Positions 1 through 7,693 of a stretch of DNA of 64,000 bases are shown one piece after another. The notes below the pieces were generated by a model. The model saw only the letters and a program-made list of their open reading frames with translations. It was not told where the DNA came from and made no database searches. Made by a program: the position numbers and the translations under genes. Within the stretch, counting starts at the first letter, position 1. Each line of letters opens with the position of its first letter. The DNA is from Sphingorhabdus sp. YGSMI21 (GTDB taxonomy: Bacteria > Pseudomonadota > Alphaproteobacteria > Sphingomonadales > Sphingomonadaceae). The DNA lies in assembly GCF_002776575.1 (NCBI RefSeq), contig NZ_CP022548.1, positions 759,001 to 823,000 on the forward strand, given 5' to 3'.

Positions 1-1286
1 TCCTGGTCGCGATAATAGCATTCCATTACCGCCGGGCCCTTCATCCAGACCTTGCCAACGGCCTTTTCAGCGAGCACCGCTCCGTTTTCCTCACGGATTT
101 CAAGCTGCGTATCGCGAACCGGTTTCCCGCAATTGACGATCGCGCGATAGCGTTTCGGACGGCTGCCGTCGCTCTTTTTCTCGCCGGACAGTTCGGTCTC
201 TTCAACCAGTTCGACTTCCATGCCTTCGCCGGATGGCATCAGGGTTACGGCCAGCGTCGCTTCGGCGAGACCGTAGCTCGGCAAGAAGGCCTTGGCGTCG
301 AATCCTGCGGGCGCAAACGCATCGGTAAAGCGCTGCATCACGTCGGGCCGAATCATGTCGGCGCCATTGCCCGCCAGCCGCCAGCGCGAGAGGTCGAACC
401 GCTCCTGCACATTGGACTGGCTGCCGATGCGCCGCGCGCAAATCTCGTAGCCGAAGGTCGGCGAGAAGCTGCAGGACGTGCCGGGATTGCGGGTGATCAG
501 GTCCAGCCATGACAGGGGCCGCCGGGCGAAATCGGCGGTCTTGAGATAGTCGGTCGACACCTGGTTGGCGACCATCGACAGGAAGCAGCCGACCAGACCC
601 ATGTCATGATAAAAAGGCAACCAGGAGATACAGCGATCGGTACCATTGATCAGCATGCCGTGGGCGTGCGAACCCAGATTGTGCAGCAGCGCCTTGTGCG
701 AGACGGCAACGCCATGCGGAAAGCGGGTCGAACCGCTGGAATATTGCAAATAGGCGATATCGCTGCTGCTGGCTGTCGGCAATTCCACCTCAGATGCGTC
801 CTGTTGCGCGAACGCGTCCCAGCCGGAGATCGGGATCGAACGGGACTGGCCGGCCGGGCCTGCCAGTTCGGCAATCTCGTCCGGGAACAGCAACAGGGCG
901 GGGTCGCAGCTGTCCAGCTGCACGCCGATCTGGTCGATATAGCTTTCCTTGCCGCCGAAAGACGTCGGCAATGGCAATGGCACCGGCAGCGCACCGGCGT
1001 AAACAGCGCCGAAGAAAAGCGCGCAAAACTGCGGCTCGGTATCGGCGATCAGCGCCACCCGGTCGCCCGGTTTTATGCCAGCAGCGATCAGGCGTTTTGC
1101 CGCCGCCAGTGCGTCGTCACGCAACTCGCTGAACGGATAGGCCCGAACCAGCGAAGCGCGGGCATCGTGAAAGTTGAAGCCCTTTTCCCCTCTGGCCGCA
1201 TAGTCCAGAGCTTCCCCCAGCGTCTCGAAATCGGAGAAGCGGCGCGGAAGTTCATCCAGGGTCGGGGTTGGTGTCAATTCGGTCAT
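1..1286 (-). CDS. Fatty acyl-AMP ligase / acyl-CoA synthetase (ANL superfamily), C-terminus missing
   Basis: Partial gene: the ATG is at 1286 and the frame runs off the left edge, so about 428 N-terminal residues are visible. It activates a carboxylic acid, probably a fatty acid, as the acyl-adenylate. The nucleotide-binding signature SSGSTRFPHGVAVSH lies at about residues 183-197 and is followed by SWLPFYHDMGLVG, which is characteristic of fatty acyl-AMP ligases and their close synthetase relatives. In sphingomonads such ligases often sit beside serine palmitoyltransferase and acyl-carrier-protein genes (family knowledge); those neighbours would lie outside this window. FAAL and acyl-CoA synthetase cannot be separated without the C-terminal part. 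It is transcribed divergently from recX. Confidence 0.88.
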   Translation of the reverse strand, partial: MTELTPTPTLDELPRRFSDFETLGEALDYAARGEKGFNFHDARASLVRAYPFSELRDDALAAAKRLIAAGIKPGDRVALIADTEPQFCALFFGAVYAGALPVPLPLPTSFGGKESYIDQIGVQLDSCDPALLLFPDEIAELAGPAGQSRSIPISGWDAFAQQDASEVELPTASSSDIAYLQYSSGSTRFPHGVAVSHKALLHNLGSHAHGMLINGTDRCISWLPFYHDMGLVGCFLSMVANQVSTDYLKTADFARRPLSWLDLITRNPGTSCSFSPTFGYEICARRIGSQSNVQERFDLSRWRLAGNGADMIRPDVMQRFTDAFAPAGFDAKAFLPSYGLAEATLAVTLMPSGEGMEVELVEETELSGEKKSDGSRPKRYRAIVNCGKPVRDTQLEIREENGAVLAEKAVGKVWMKGPAVMECYYRDQ

Positions 1287-1455
1287 TCAATATCCATTTC
1301 CGGGAGGTCCAGCCTTCCCAAAATCAATCTCGTTCGCGCTAACAGGGAAGGAATAGTCATTTTCCCCCCATTCAGCCGCATCTGCCAATGTCATTGCTAA
1401 CCTCTGGCGTTTAAATTTCGGCCCGACTGTGGCACAAAAAGGGCAAAGGGCATAG

Positions 1456-1989
1456 TTGAAGGTCAAACCGTTGAAAAACAGCGTTAAAACGTTAGATCAG
1501 GAGAGCTTGCATCGGCTGGCTATACGCTATGTCGAACGATATGCAACGAGCCGCAAAAAACTCGCCGATTATCTGCACCGGAAAATCCGCGAAAGGGAAT
1601 GGCTGGATACCGAGCCGCCGGCAGTCGAACAGCTGATCGCGCGTTTCGTTGATCAGGGCTATATTGACGACGCATTATATGCCCAGACCAAGGCCGCGTC
1701 GCTCATCCGGCGCGGCTATGGAACCCGCCGGGTCTCGCACGCGCTTTACCAGGCCGGCATCAGTGAAACGGACGGGCGGGAAGCCTTTCAGATCAGCGAA
1801 GCGAACAAATGGGCCGCGGCGGACAAATTTGCCCGCAAGCGGAAAATTGGCTGCTATGCCGAAACCGAGCAGGACGCGGACAAATGTCGCAAGCAATTGC
1901 AGGCTTTTCTGCGGGCGGGCCATGATTTCGACCTGGCATCCCGCTTTGTCTTCGCCCGACCCGGCGAAGAAATAACAGTGGAAGACTAG
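1456..1989 (+). CDS. recX: RecX family regulatory protein
   Basis: The 177-residue product matches RecX, a modulator that caps or destabilises RecA filaments. The sequence is built of three-helix repeats; the segment FVDQGYIDDALYAQ at residues 64-77 followed by RGYGTRRV is the typical RecX signature. The proposed start is TTG at 1456 with AAAGGG about five bases upstream; another TTG at 1471 is possible and would remove five residues. RecX genes often follow recA, but no recA is visible here, so this is a stand-alone copy. It is preceded by a 169-bp divergent intergenic stretch shared with the acyl-AMP ligase gene. Confidence 0.85.
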   Translation: MKVKPLKNSVKTLDQESLHRLAIRYVERYATSRKKLADYLHRKIREREWLDTEPPAVEQLIARFVDQGYIDDALYAQTKAASLIRRGYGTRRVSHALYQAGISETDGREAFQISEANKWAAADKFARKRKIGCYAETEQDADKCRKQLQAFLRAGHDFDLASRFVFARPGEEITVED

Positions 1990-2141
1990 TTCATATCTGG
2001 GCAAGTAGATTTTGCCCAATAATTGGATCGGGCGCTTTGGCGGCAAGAATCGCCAGCCTAATAATATTATGATATATAGTGCCGACCGAGTCGGAATGTG
2101 TTAGATTTTTGATTTGGCTTAGTTTTGTTCGGAGATGCATA

Positions 2142-2756
2142 GTGGCAAGCTTGTTTGCGGAACCTGACCCTGCGGGTAATCGCGCGCCCGGTGACAGCGA
2201 GCATGATCATATATCAACCGGCGGCGAGTTGCTGCGCGCCACCGGCCGCGTAAAATGGTTCGACAGCCATCGCGGCTTCGGCTTCATCGTTCCGGAAAAT
2301 AGCGACACAGACGGTCCCGCTCCGCAATCCGACATATTGGTCCACTGGAGCCTGCTGGAATCGCTCGGCACGCGGGAATTGCCGGAAATGGCGATGGTCA
2401 CCTGCGAATATGCCGTCGCGCCCAAAGGCCTGCAGGCGACGAGAATTCTCGACATTGATCTTTCCGATTGCGGACCCAAGAAAGATACGTCTCCACCGAC
2501 AGGCTCGCGCCAGGCGATGCACATCGTCGACGAGGATTCCGCTTTCGTCAATGCCGAGGTAAAATGGTTCAATCGGGCCAAAGGCTATGGTTTTCTGGTG
2601 AGCGACGATTTCGACGGCGATATATTCCTCCATATGGAAACCCTGCGTGACGCCGGGATTGCGGAAATTGCTCCGGGCCAATTGTTGCTGACCCGAATAA
2701 GAGACGGAAACCGCGGGCATATGGCGGTGCAAGTCTGCCTGCCCCCGTCGGACTGA
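2142..2756 (+). CDS. Double cold-shock-domain protein
   Basis: This 204-residue protein carries two cold-shock (OB-fold, nucleic-acid-binding) domains. Domain 1 has RGFGFIV at residues 44-50 and DILVHWS at 64-70; domain 2 has KGYGFLV at 147-153 and DIFLHME at 160-166. These are the RNP1 and RNP2 motifs that stack on single-stranded RNA or DNA. The start chosen is GTG 2142, which has GGAG at 2131-2134; the frame is open upstream to 2079, but that extension is hydrophobic, lacks a ribosome site and is unlike the family. Two-domain versions are common in alphaproteobacteria and are often growth-phase or stress regulated. A DUF192 gene follows 17 bp downstream. Confidence 0.88.
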   Translation: MASLFAEPDPAGNRAPGDSEHDHISTGGELLRATGRVKWFDSHRGFGFIVPENSDTDGPAPQSDILVHWSLLESLGTRELPEMAMVTCEYAVAPKGLQATRILDIDLSDCGPKKDTSPPTGSRQAMHIVDEDSAFVNAEVKWFNRAKGYGFLVSDDFDGDIFLHMETLRDAGIAEIAPGQLLLTRIRDGNRGHMAVQVCLPPSD

Positions 2757-2773
2757 AAAAGAGACCCTCCCGA

Positions 2774-3274
2774 ATGATCAAGATTTCAAAAGCGATCGCG
2801 CTTTCCCTGGCCCTGCTTGGCACGGCCGGCATTTCCGGCTGCTACGCCCGGACCGGCGACAGCGCGGCGGCCAGCACGCAAGCGGAACTGCCAGTATCCG
2901 AGGCGGGACTCCGACAGGTACCGCTCAGCGTCCGGACCGCGGATGGCCGGCATGATTTCGTCGTCGAAGTGGCAGAAAGCGGCGCCCAGCAGGCCCAGGG
3001 TCTGATGTTCCGCACCCGCCTGGCTCCCGACAAGGGCATGATATTCCCCTTTCCCCAGGATCGCATCGCGAGCTTCTGGATGAAGAATACGGTGATCCCG
3101 CTGGATATCATTTTCGTTCGCAGGGACGGGACAATCGAATCGATCGCCGCCAATACGCCTCCCTATTCGCTGGAATCGGTCCGCTCCAACGAACCGGTGG
3201 GTGCGGTGCTCGAAATTGCAGCCGGCCGGGCAGCGGAACTGGGCATCGGGCCGGGTGACACCGTCACCTGGTAG
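2774..3274 (+). CDS. DUF192 lipoprotein
   Basis: A 166-residue exported protein with a signal peptide ending in the lipobox ISGC (Cys23), so probably lipid-anchored. Residues about 48-166 match DUF192, a small beta-rich domain of unknown function; the conserved stretch GLMFRTRLAPDKGMIF and the later SFWMKNTVIPLDIIFV are diagnostic. In related species the gene commonly lies next to a cold-shock gene, as here, with only 17 bp between them, suggesting co-transcription. The biochemical role of the family is not established. Confidence 0.85.
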   Translation: MIKISKAIALSLALLGTAGISGCYARTGDSAAASTQAELPVSEAGLRQVPLSVRTADGRHDFVVEVAESGAQQAQGLMFRTRLAPDKGMIFPFPQDRIASFWMKNTVIPLDIIFVRRDGTIESIAANTPPYSLESVRSNEPVGAVLEIAAGRAAELGIGPGDTVTW

Positions 3275-3358
3275 TGACCGTCCCGACGCCCGCTTACATC
3301 CGTCCTGTTTGACATTTTTTCATTGCGAAGCGCATGGCTGCGGGGCTAAGCGCACAGC

Positions 3359-3766
3359 ATGAACATATTGGCGAAAATATTCACTTGGTGGGACGGCGCA
3401 ACGATCGGCACCGCCCTGTTCAGCGCCCGCAAAGGCAAGCGCGTCGGCGAAGATGTGTTTGGCAATATCTATTATCAGGCGAAAAAGCCCGGGACCGGCC
3501 ATCCGGCGGGGCAGCGCTGGGTCATTTACAATGGCTCCAATGACGCAAGCCGCGTGCCGCCGGAATGGCATGGCTGGCTGCATCACAGCTATGACGAAAT
3601 CCCCGAAAGCCATTTGCCGCAAGCGCGCATCTGGGAAAAAGAACCGAGCGGGAACCTGACCGGCACCGCGCGTGCCTATCGCCCGGCAGGGGCACTGGAA
3701 GAAGGCGGCCACCGTGCCGCAGCAACCGGCGACTATGAATCCTGGAACCCCGCCGAAGCGGAATGA
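3359..3766 (+). CDS. NADH:ubiquinone oxidoreductase subunit NDUFA12
   Basis: The 135-residue protein resembles the NDUFA12 (B17.2) accessory subunit of respiratory complex I, which alphaproteobacteria share with mitochondria. Diagnostic stretches are FGNIYYQ near residue 37 and RWVIYNGSNDASRVPPEWHGWLHH read across residues 53-76 (only the RWVIY and PPEWHGWLHH ends are essential to the match). It would attach to the peripheral arm at the membrane face. The stop codon overlaps the ATG of the following DUF2155 gene by four bases, so the two are probably translationally coupled. Its separation from the main nuo operon is normal in this group. Confidence 0.9.
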   Translation: MNILAKIFTWWDGATIGTALFSARKGKRVGEDVFGNIYYQAKKPGTGHPAGQRWVIYNGSNDASRVPPEWHGWLHHSYDEIPESHLPQARIWEKEPSGNLTGTARAYRPAGALEEGGHRAAATGDYESWNPAEAE

Positions 3767-4521
3767 CGGGCATGATGCGCCACTCCGTGACATTTCCGAT
3801 GCTGGCGGCCATGCTGCTGCTGACCGGTTGCGGGTGGTTCAGCGACGACAATGTCGATGAAAACGCGACCGGCCAGGCTGCTGAAAAAGGGGAGGTTGCT
3901 GCCACCGACGGTGATCTGGTCGCATCGGTTACCGAGCAGATCGGAACACCGATGGCGGAACGCGTCGCCACGCTCGGCTTTCTCAACAAGCGCAACGGAC
4001 TCACGCGCGATCTCGAGCTGCGGCCGGGCCAGTCGATCCGCATCGGCCGCGCAATCGTCCGCCTGCGCGCGTGCGAGCGGACGGCGCCCTGGGAACTAAC
4101 CCCGGAACAGGGCGCCTTTGTCCAGTTGCTGGTCAACGACCGCCCCTCCAACCGGTCGGGCGAAGACCAGTGGAAAAGGGTTTTTTCCGGCTGGCTGTTT
4201 CGCGAATCACCGTCGCTGAATGTCGTCGAGCATCCGATTTATGATGTCTGGGTTAAAAGCTGCGCGATGAGCTTCCCCGGTGAAGAGGATCCGCCCGAGG
4301 ATTCGGGCAATCCGACGGCGCCACGCACATCCTCGTCCAATCTGGCCAATAATATATCGAGCGCGCCAAATGAAACCGTGCCGGAAGCCCCGGCGCCTTC
4401 AGCCGCAGCACCGAGAGCTGCGCCGGCTCCCGCGCCAGCGGCCAGGCCCGCACCGCCGGTCAGCAACCCGCCAGAAGACCTGATCGGCGACTTGATCGCC
4501 GATACCGATGACGGCGCATAA
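3763..4521 (+). CDS. DUF2155 lipoprotein with Pro/Ala-rich tail
   Basis: A 252-residue exported protein with lipobox LLTGC (Cys23). The DUF2155 domain spans roughly residues 60-172; the motif WKRVFSGWLFRESPSLNV followed by HPIYDVWVKSC is diagnostic. Function of the family is unknown; it is an alphaproteobacterial cell-envelope protein. Residues about 180-252 are low complexity, rich in Pro, Ala and Asn. This tail and the end of the domain (residues about 159-252) are encoded antisense to the last 94 codons of aat, a 283-bp tail-to-tail overlap. ATGA overlap with the NDUFA12 gene upstream suggests one operon. Confidence 0.85.
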   Translation: MTGMMRHSVTFPMLAAMLLLTGCGWFSDDNVDENATGQAAEKGEVAATDGDLVASVTEQIGTPMAERVATLGFLNKRNGLTRDLELRPGQSIRIGRAIVRLRACERTAPWELTPEQGAFVQLLVNDRPSNRSGEDQWKRVFSGWLFRESPSLNVVEHPIYDVWVKSCAMSFPGEEDPPEDSGNPTAPRTSSSNLANNISSAPNETVPEAPAPSAAAPRAAPAPAPAARPAPPVSNPPEDLIGDLIADTDDGA

Positions 4522-5108
4522 TTCCGCACTTTCGCGAGCATCTCGAGATAGGTTTTCTGGCTGATTTCAACCGCTCCCAATGATGCCAGATGGTCGGTCA
4601 TGAATTGGCAGTCGAGCAGCGGAAATCCACCGACCTTCAACCGGGCCACCAGCCAGGCCAGTGCCACTTTCGACGCATCGCTGGCGCGCGAGAACATGCT
4701 TTCGCCGCAAAAGGCCCCGCCAATCGCCAGTCCATAAAGTCCGCCGACCAGCTTTTCCTCGCCGGTTTCGGCATCTTGCAGCCAGCATTCGACGCTGTGC
4801 GCACGGCCGAGTTCGTGCAGCCGGTTGAACGCCTCCTCGATCTCGGCATTGATCCAGGTCTCCTTGCGATCGGCGGCCTCGCTCGCGCAAATCCCGATCA
4901 CGTCGGCAAAGGCGCTGTCGGTCGAAACGCGAAACCGGTCCGACCTGATGGTCTTGCGCAGCGAGCGCGACATCCGGAAATTGTCGAGCGGGATGATCGC
5001 GCGCGCCTTGGGCTCGACCCAGAAGGTTTCCGGATCATCCCGGGCGTCCGCCATCGGAAAAATACCCGATGCATAGGCTTTGACGAGGAGATCAAGATCA
5101 ATGGTCAT
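4239..5108 (-). CDS. aat: Leucyl/phenylalanyl-tRNA--protein transferase
   Basis: Aat transfers Leu or Phe from charged tRNA to proteins with N-terminal Arg or Lys, marking them for ClpS/ClpAP degradation. The core (residues 1-about 195) has the expected motifs: YASGIFPMA at 12-20, FWVEP at 29-33, LVGGLYGLAIGGAFCGESMF at 120-139, and LLDCQFMTDHLASLGA at 164-179. The frame then continues for about 94 Gly/Ala-rich residues to a TAA at 4239, all antisense to the DUF2155 gene. The family is usually about 200-240 residues, so this is a long C-terminal extension; whether it is kept in the mature protein is unknown. Start ATG 5108. Confidence 0.9.
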   Translation of the reverse strand: MTIDLDLLVKAYASGIFPMADARDDPETFWVEPKARAIIPLDNFRMSRSLRKTIRSDRFRVSTDSAFADVIGICASEAADRKETWINAEIEEAFNRLHELGRAHSVECWLQDAETGEEKLVGGLYGLAIGGAFCGESMFSRASDASKVALAWLVARLKVGGFPLLDCQFMTDHLASLGAVEISQKTYLEMLAKVRNYAPSSVSAIKSPIRSSGGLLTGGAGLAAGAGAGAALGAAAEGAGASGTVSFGALDILLARLDEDVRGAVGLPESSGGSSSPGKLIAQLLTQTS

Positions 5109-5171
5109 GGACAGGGGATAACGCGGCGAACATCATTCGCCCAGAGTGAAAGCGATAAAGATTTCCAGCCG

Positions 5172-6077
5172 TCAGGCCGTCATCAGAACGCGTGCTTCCT
5201 CGGCGATTTTCTCCGCTATCGCCGCATATTCGCTGGCAAAGCCGGCATTGGTGCGCCAGGCCGCGCCGATGCTGCGGGTCACCGACCAGCCCTCGACATC
5301 GAGCAAGGCAACGTCGCCGCCGCGGGGCAGTTCGGATCGCACATAAAGCGCGGGCAATATCGCCAGTCCCAGCCCGGATGCGACCATCTGCCGGACGCTG
5401 TCCAGGCTGGTGCCTTCATAATCGCGCAGCAGGTTCATATCATGCTGCTGACACTGCCGGGCCACGTCGCGGTGAAGGTGATGCCGTCGGTCCATGCTCA
5501 GCACCGGCGAGCCGGCCAGATCGGACAGGGTCAGATGGTCGTGCGCGGCCAGCGGATGGTCGGGAGGCGCGACCAGCAGCAACGGTTCGCGAAACAGCGG
5601 TTCGATATGCAGATTTTCGCCCTCGATCGGCAACGGCCCCAGCAGCATGTCGATAGACCCTTTGGTCAGTTCCATTGCCTGCAGATCGGGTATCCCCTCG
5701 CGCATGTAAAAACGCAGGTCCGGACGGCTGCGGTGGAGCGCCGCAATCACCGGCGGCATCAGATAGGGGCCCAGGGTTGGCGACACACCGAAGCGCAATA
5801 TGCCCGCCAGACTGTCGCTGGCCCGTTCGGCCAGATCGCGGATATCCTTGACCTCGACCAGAACCTGCCGCGCACGCGCGGCAATTTCCCGGCCCACCGG
5901 TGTGAGTTCGGCGCCATGGGTGCGCCGCTCGATCAGGGTTACACCCAGTCTTTGTTCGAGCGTCCGCAGTTGGTGGCTCAACGTCGGCTGCGAGGCTCCG
6001 GCCGCTTGTGCAGCCTTGCCGAAATGGCCCTGGTCCGCGACCGCAACGAGATATTCAAACTGGCGTAATGTCGGCAT
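5172..6077 (-). CDS. OxyR-like LysR-family regulator lacking the peroxidatic cysteine
   Basis: A 301-residue LysR-type regulator. Residues 1-60 form the winged helix-turn-helix (GHFGKAAQAAGASQPTLSHQ); the remainder is the periplasmic-binding-fold effector domain. It aligns closely with OxyR throughout, including ATSLETLR-like GTSLDSVRQMVASGLGLAIL. Aligning without gaps from LAG (188-190), the position of E. coli Cys199 is His200, while Cys208 is kept as Cys209, which is the only cysteine in the protein. It therefore cannot form the OxyR disulfide switch and may sense something else or act constitutively. It is divergent from the small gene at 6201 and may control it. Confidence 0.85.
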   Translation of the reverse strand: MPTLRQFEYLVAVADQGHFGKAAQAAGASQPTLSHQLRTLEQRLGVTLIERRTHGAELTPVGREIAARARQVLVEVKDIRDLAERASDSLAGILRFGVSPTLGPYLMPPVIAALHRSRPDLRFYMREGIPDLQAMELTKGSIDMLLGPLPIEGENLHIEPLFREPLLLVAPPDHPLAAHDHLTLSDLAGSPVLSMDRRHHLHRDVARQCQQHDMNLLRDYEGTSLDSVRQMVASGLGLAILPALYVRSELPRGGDVALLDVEGWSVTRSIGAAWRTNAGFASEYAAIAEKIAEEARVLMTA

Positions 6078-6200
6078 GACGCTGCTCCATGTTATAGAAA
6101 CAGTCTATTGATAAAGACAATTTCATTCGATTGTACTTATCACCTGCCTTGCATCATATCAACACTATCGATGCCGATGCACGATAGAAAGAGGATAGTC

Positions 6201-6380
6201 GTGGAACAATATAGCAACAGCCTGATCCGCAAACATCGCAAGCTGGGCGATCAGATCGCCAATCATAAGAACCATGGCGAACAGGTCCGCGAGCTGCAAC
6301 GGTTGCAGCGCAGCCTGGCCGAACGCATCCGTAAAATCCAACGGGGCGCCGCATATCGCCAGCAGGGCGAAACCGCCTAG
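6201..6380 (+). CDS. Small coiled-coil protein, DUF465/YdcH-like
   Basis: A 59-residue charged, helical protein. The start is GTG 6201, supported by GAGGA at 6191-6195; the longer upstream frame has no ribosome site. The pattern LIRKHRKLGDQIANHK followed by VRELQRLQRSLAERIRKI is a short antiparallel hairpin of heptads, resembling the DUF465/YdcH family of tiny alphaproteobacterial proteins, but the match is by architecture rather than by a strict signature. Function unknown. It lies in the divergent region next to the OxyR-like gene and 100 bp upstream of nhaA. Confidence 0.6.
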   Translation: MEQYSNSLIRKHRKLGDQIANHKNHGEQVRELQRLQRSLAERIRKIQRGAAYRQQGETA

Positions 6381-6482
6381 TCACGCTTACCCTTCCCCCC
6401 ACTGGGGCGGCAGCTTCCCCCTCGACGGCTGGCCGCCCCGATTTTTTTGTAACCGCTATTCTGGAAAGAGGACGATGGCCTG

Positions 6483-7688
6483 ATGGTAGGAAAGATGAAC
6501 GCGGCGCTGCAGGAATTTATCGCGCGGGAAACCAGCGCAGGCATCATCCTGTTCTGCGCGGCGGTGGCGGCAATGGTTGCCATGAACAGCGCCTTCAATC
6601 CTTATTATCTGGCCTTTCTCGACATTCCGGTGGCCTTGCAGTTTGGCGCGCTGGAAATCGCCAAACCGCTGTCGCTCTGGATCAACGACGGCCTGATGGC
6701 GATCTTCTTCTTTCTGGTTGGCCTGGAAGTGAAGCGCGAGCTGATCGAGGGGCAGCTTTCCAGCATTGAGCAAGCGGCGCTCCCGGCTATCGCCGCGGTT
6801 GGCGGCATGGCGCTCCCGGCGCTGGTATTTCTCTATTTCAACTGGAATATTGCGGAAAATGTCAACGGCTGGGCGATCCCGGCGGCGACCGACATCGCCT
6901 TTGCGCTCGGTGTGCTGGCCCTGCTCGGCAAACATGCACCGGTGTCGCTGAAAGTGCTGCTGCTCGCGATCGCGATTATCGACGATATCGGCGCGATCAT
7001 CATCATCGCTCTGTTCTACACCGCCGACGTCTCGAGCATCTCCTTGTTGCTGGCCGGTGGCGGAACCGTGTTGCTGTTCGCGATGAACCGGCTGGGCGTA
7101 ATCCGCACCGCGCCCTATATATTGGTCGGCATATTTCTCTGGATCTGCGTCCTGAAATCCGGCGTCCACGCTACGCTCGCCGGGGTGATCGCGGCGCTGG
7201 CGATCCCCCTCTCCGCCAGGGACGGCAGCTCGCCGCTGAAACATCTCGAACATATCCTGCATCCCTGGACTGCCTTTCTGGTGCTGCCGATATTTGCCTT
7301 TGCCAATGCCGGCGTATCGCTGGCAGGTCTGCAGATATCCGACCTGATGGCGCCACTGGCGCTGGGCATTGCCGCCGGTCTGGTGGTCGGAAAACAGCTT
7401 GGCGTGTTCGGCTGCATCTATCTGGCCACCCGGACCGGTCTGGTGAAACGGCCCGCCGGCGTGTCCTGGCTGCAGCTTTACGGTCTCGCCTGCCTGACCG
7501 GCATCGGCTTCACCATGAGCCTGTTCATCGGCAATCTTGCCTTTGTCGATCCCGGGCAGATCGAAACCGTCAAGCTGGGCGTAATCAGCGGTTCGGTGGT
7601 TTCCGGCCTGCTCGGATATTGCCTGTTGCGCTTTGCTCCTCCGACAGGCGCGAAGCGGGTCGGAGAGGCGCAGGCTGAAACGGGCTGA
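6483..7688 (+). CDS. nhaA: Na+/H+ antiporter NhaA
   Basis: The 401-residue inner-membrane protein is NhaA, which exchanges cytoplasmic Na+ for external protons and sets pH and sodium homeostasis. About twelve membrane segments are visible. The ion-binding aspartate pair is present in AIAIIDDIGAIIIIAL, near residues 161-176; the conserved IPAATDIAFALGVLALLG helix precedes it, and GIGFTMSLFIGNLAF near the C-terminus is also typical. The start ATG 6483 is preceded by GAGGA at about 6468. A marine or saline habitat would fit but is not proven by this gene. Confidence 0.95.
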   Translation: MVGKMNAALQEFIARETSAGIILFCAAVAAMVAMNSAFNPYYLAFLDIPVALQFGALEIAKPLSLWINDGLMAIFFFLVGLEVKRELIEGQLSSIEQAALPAIAAVGGMALPALVFLYFNWNIAENVNGWAIPAATDIAFALGVLALLGKHAPVSLKVLLLAIAIIDDIGAIIIIALFYTADVSSISLLLAGGGTVLLFAMNRLGVIRTAPYILVGIFLWICVLKSGVHATLAGVIAALAIPLSARDGSSPLKHLEHILHPWTAFLVLPIFAFANAGVSLAGLQISDLMAPLALGIAAGLVVGKQLGVFGCIYLATRTGLVKRPAGVSWLQLYGLACLTGIGFTMSLFIGNLAFVDPGQIETVKLGVISGSVVSGLLGYCLLRFAPPTGAKRVGEAQAETG

Positions 7689-7693
7689 ATCTA

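Noticed and set aside
606-1400. 264-codon plus-strand frame opposite the acyl-AMP ligase
   Set aside because: The minus-strand adenylation motifs are clear, and the plus-strand product is not protein-like.
2079-2141. Upstream ATG extending the double cold-shock protein
   Set aside because: The extension is hydrophobic and unlike the family, while GTG 2142 has a well-placed GGAG.
4590-6068. 492-codon plus-strand frame opposite aat and the OxyR-like gene
   Set aside because: It spans two well-supported minus-strand genes and has no ribosome site or domain.
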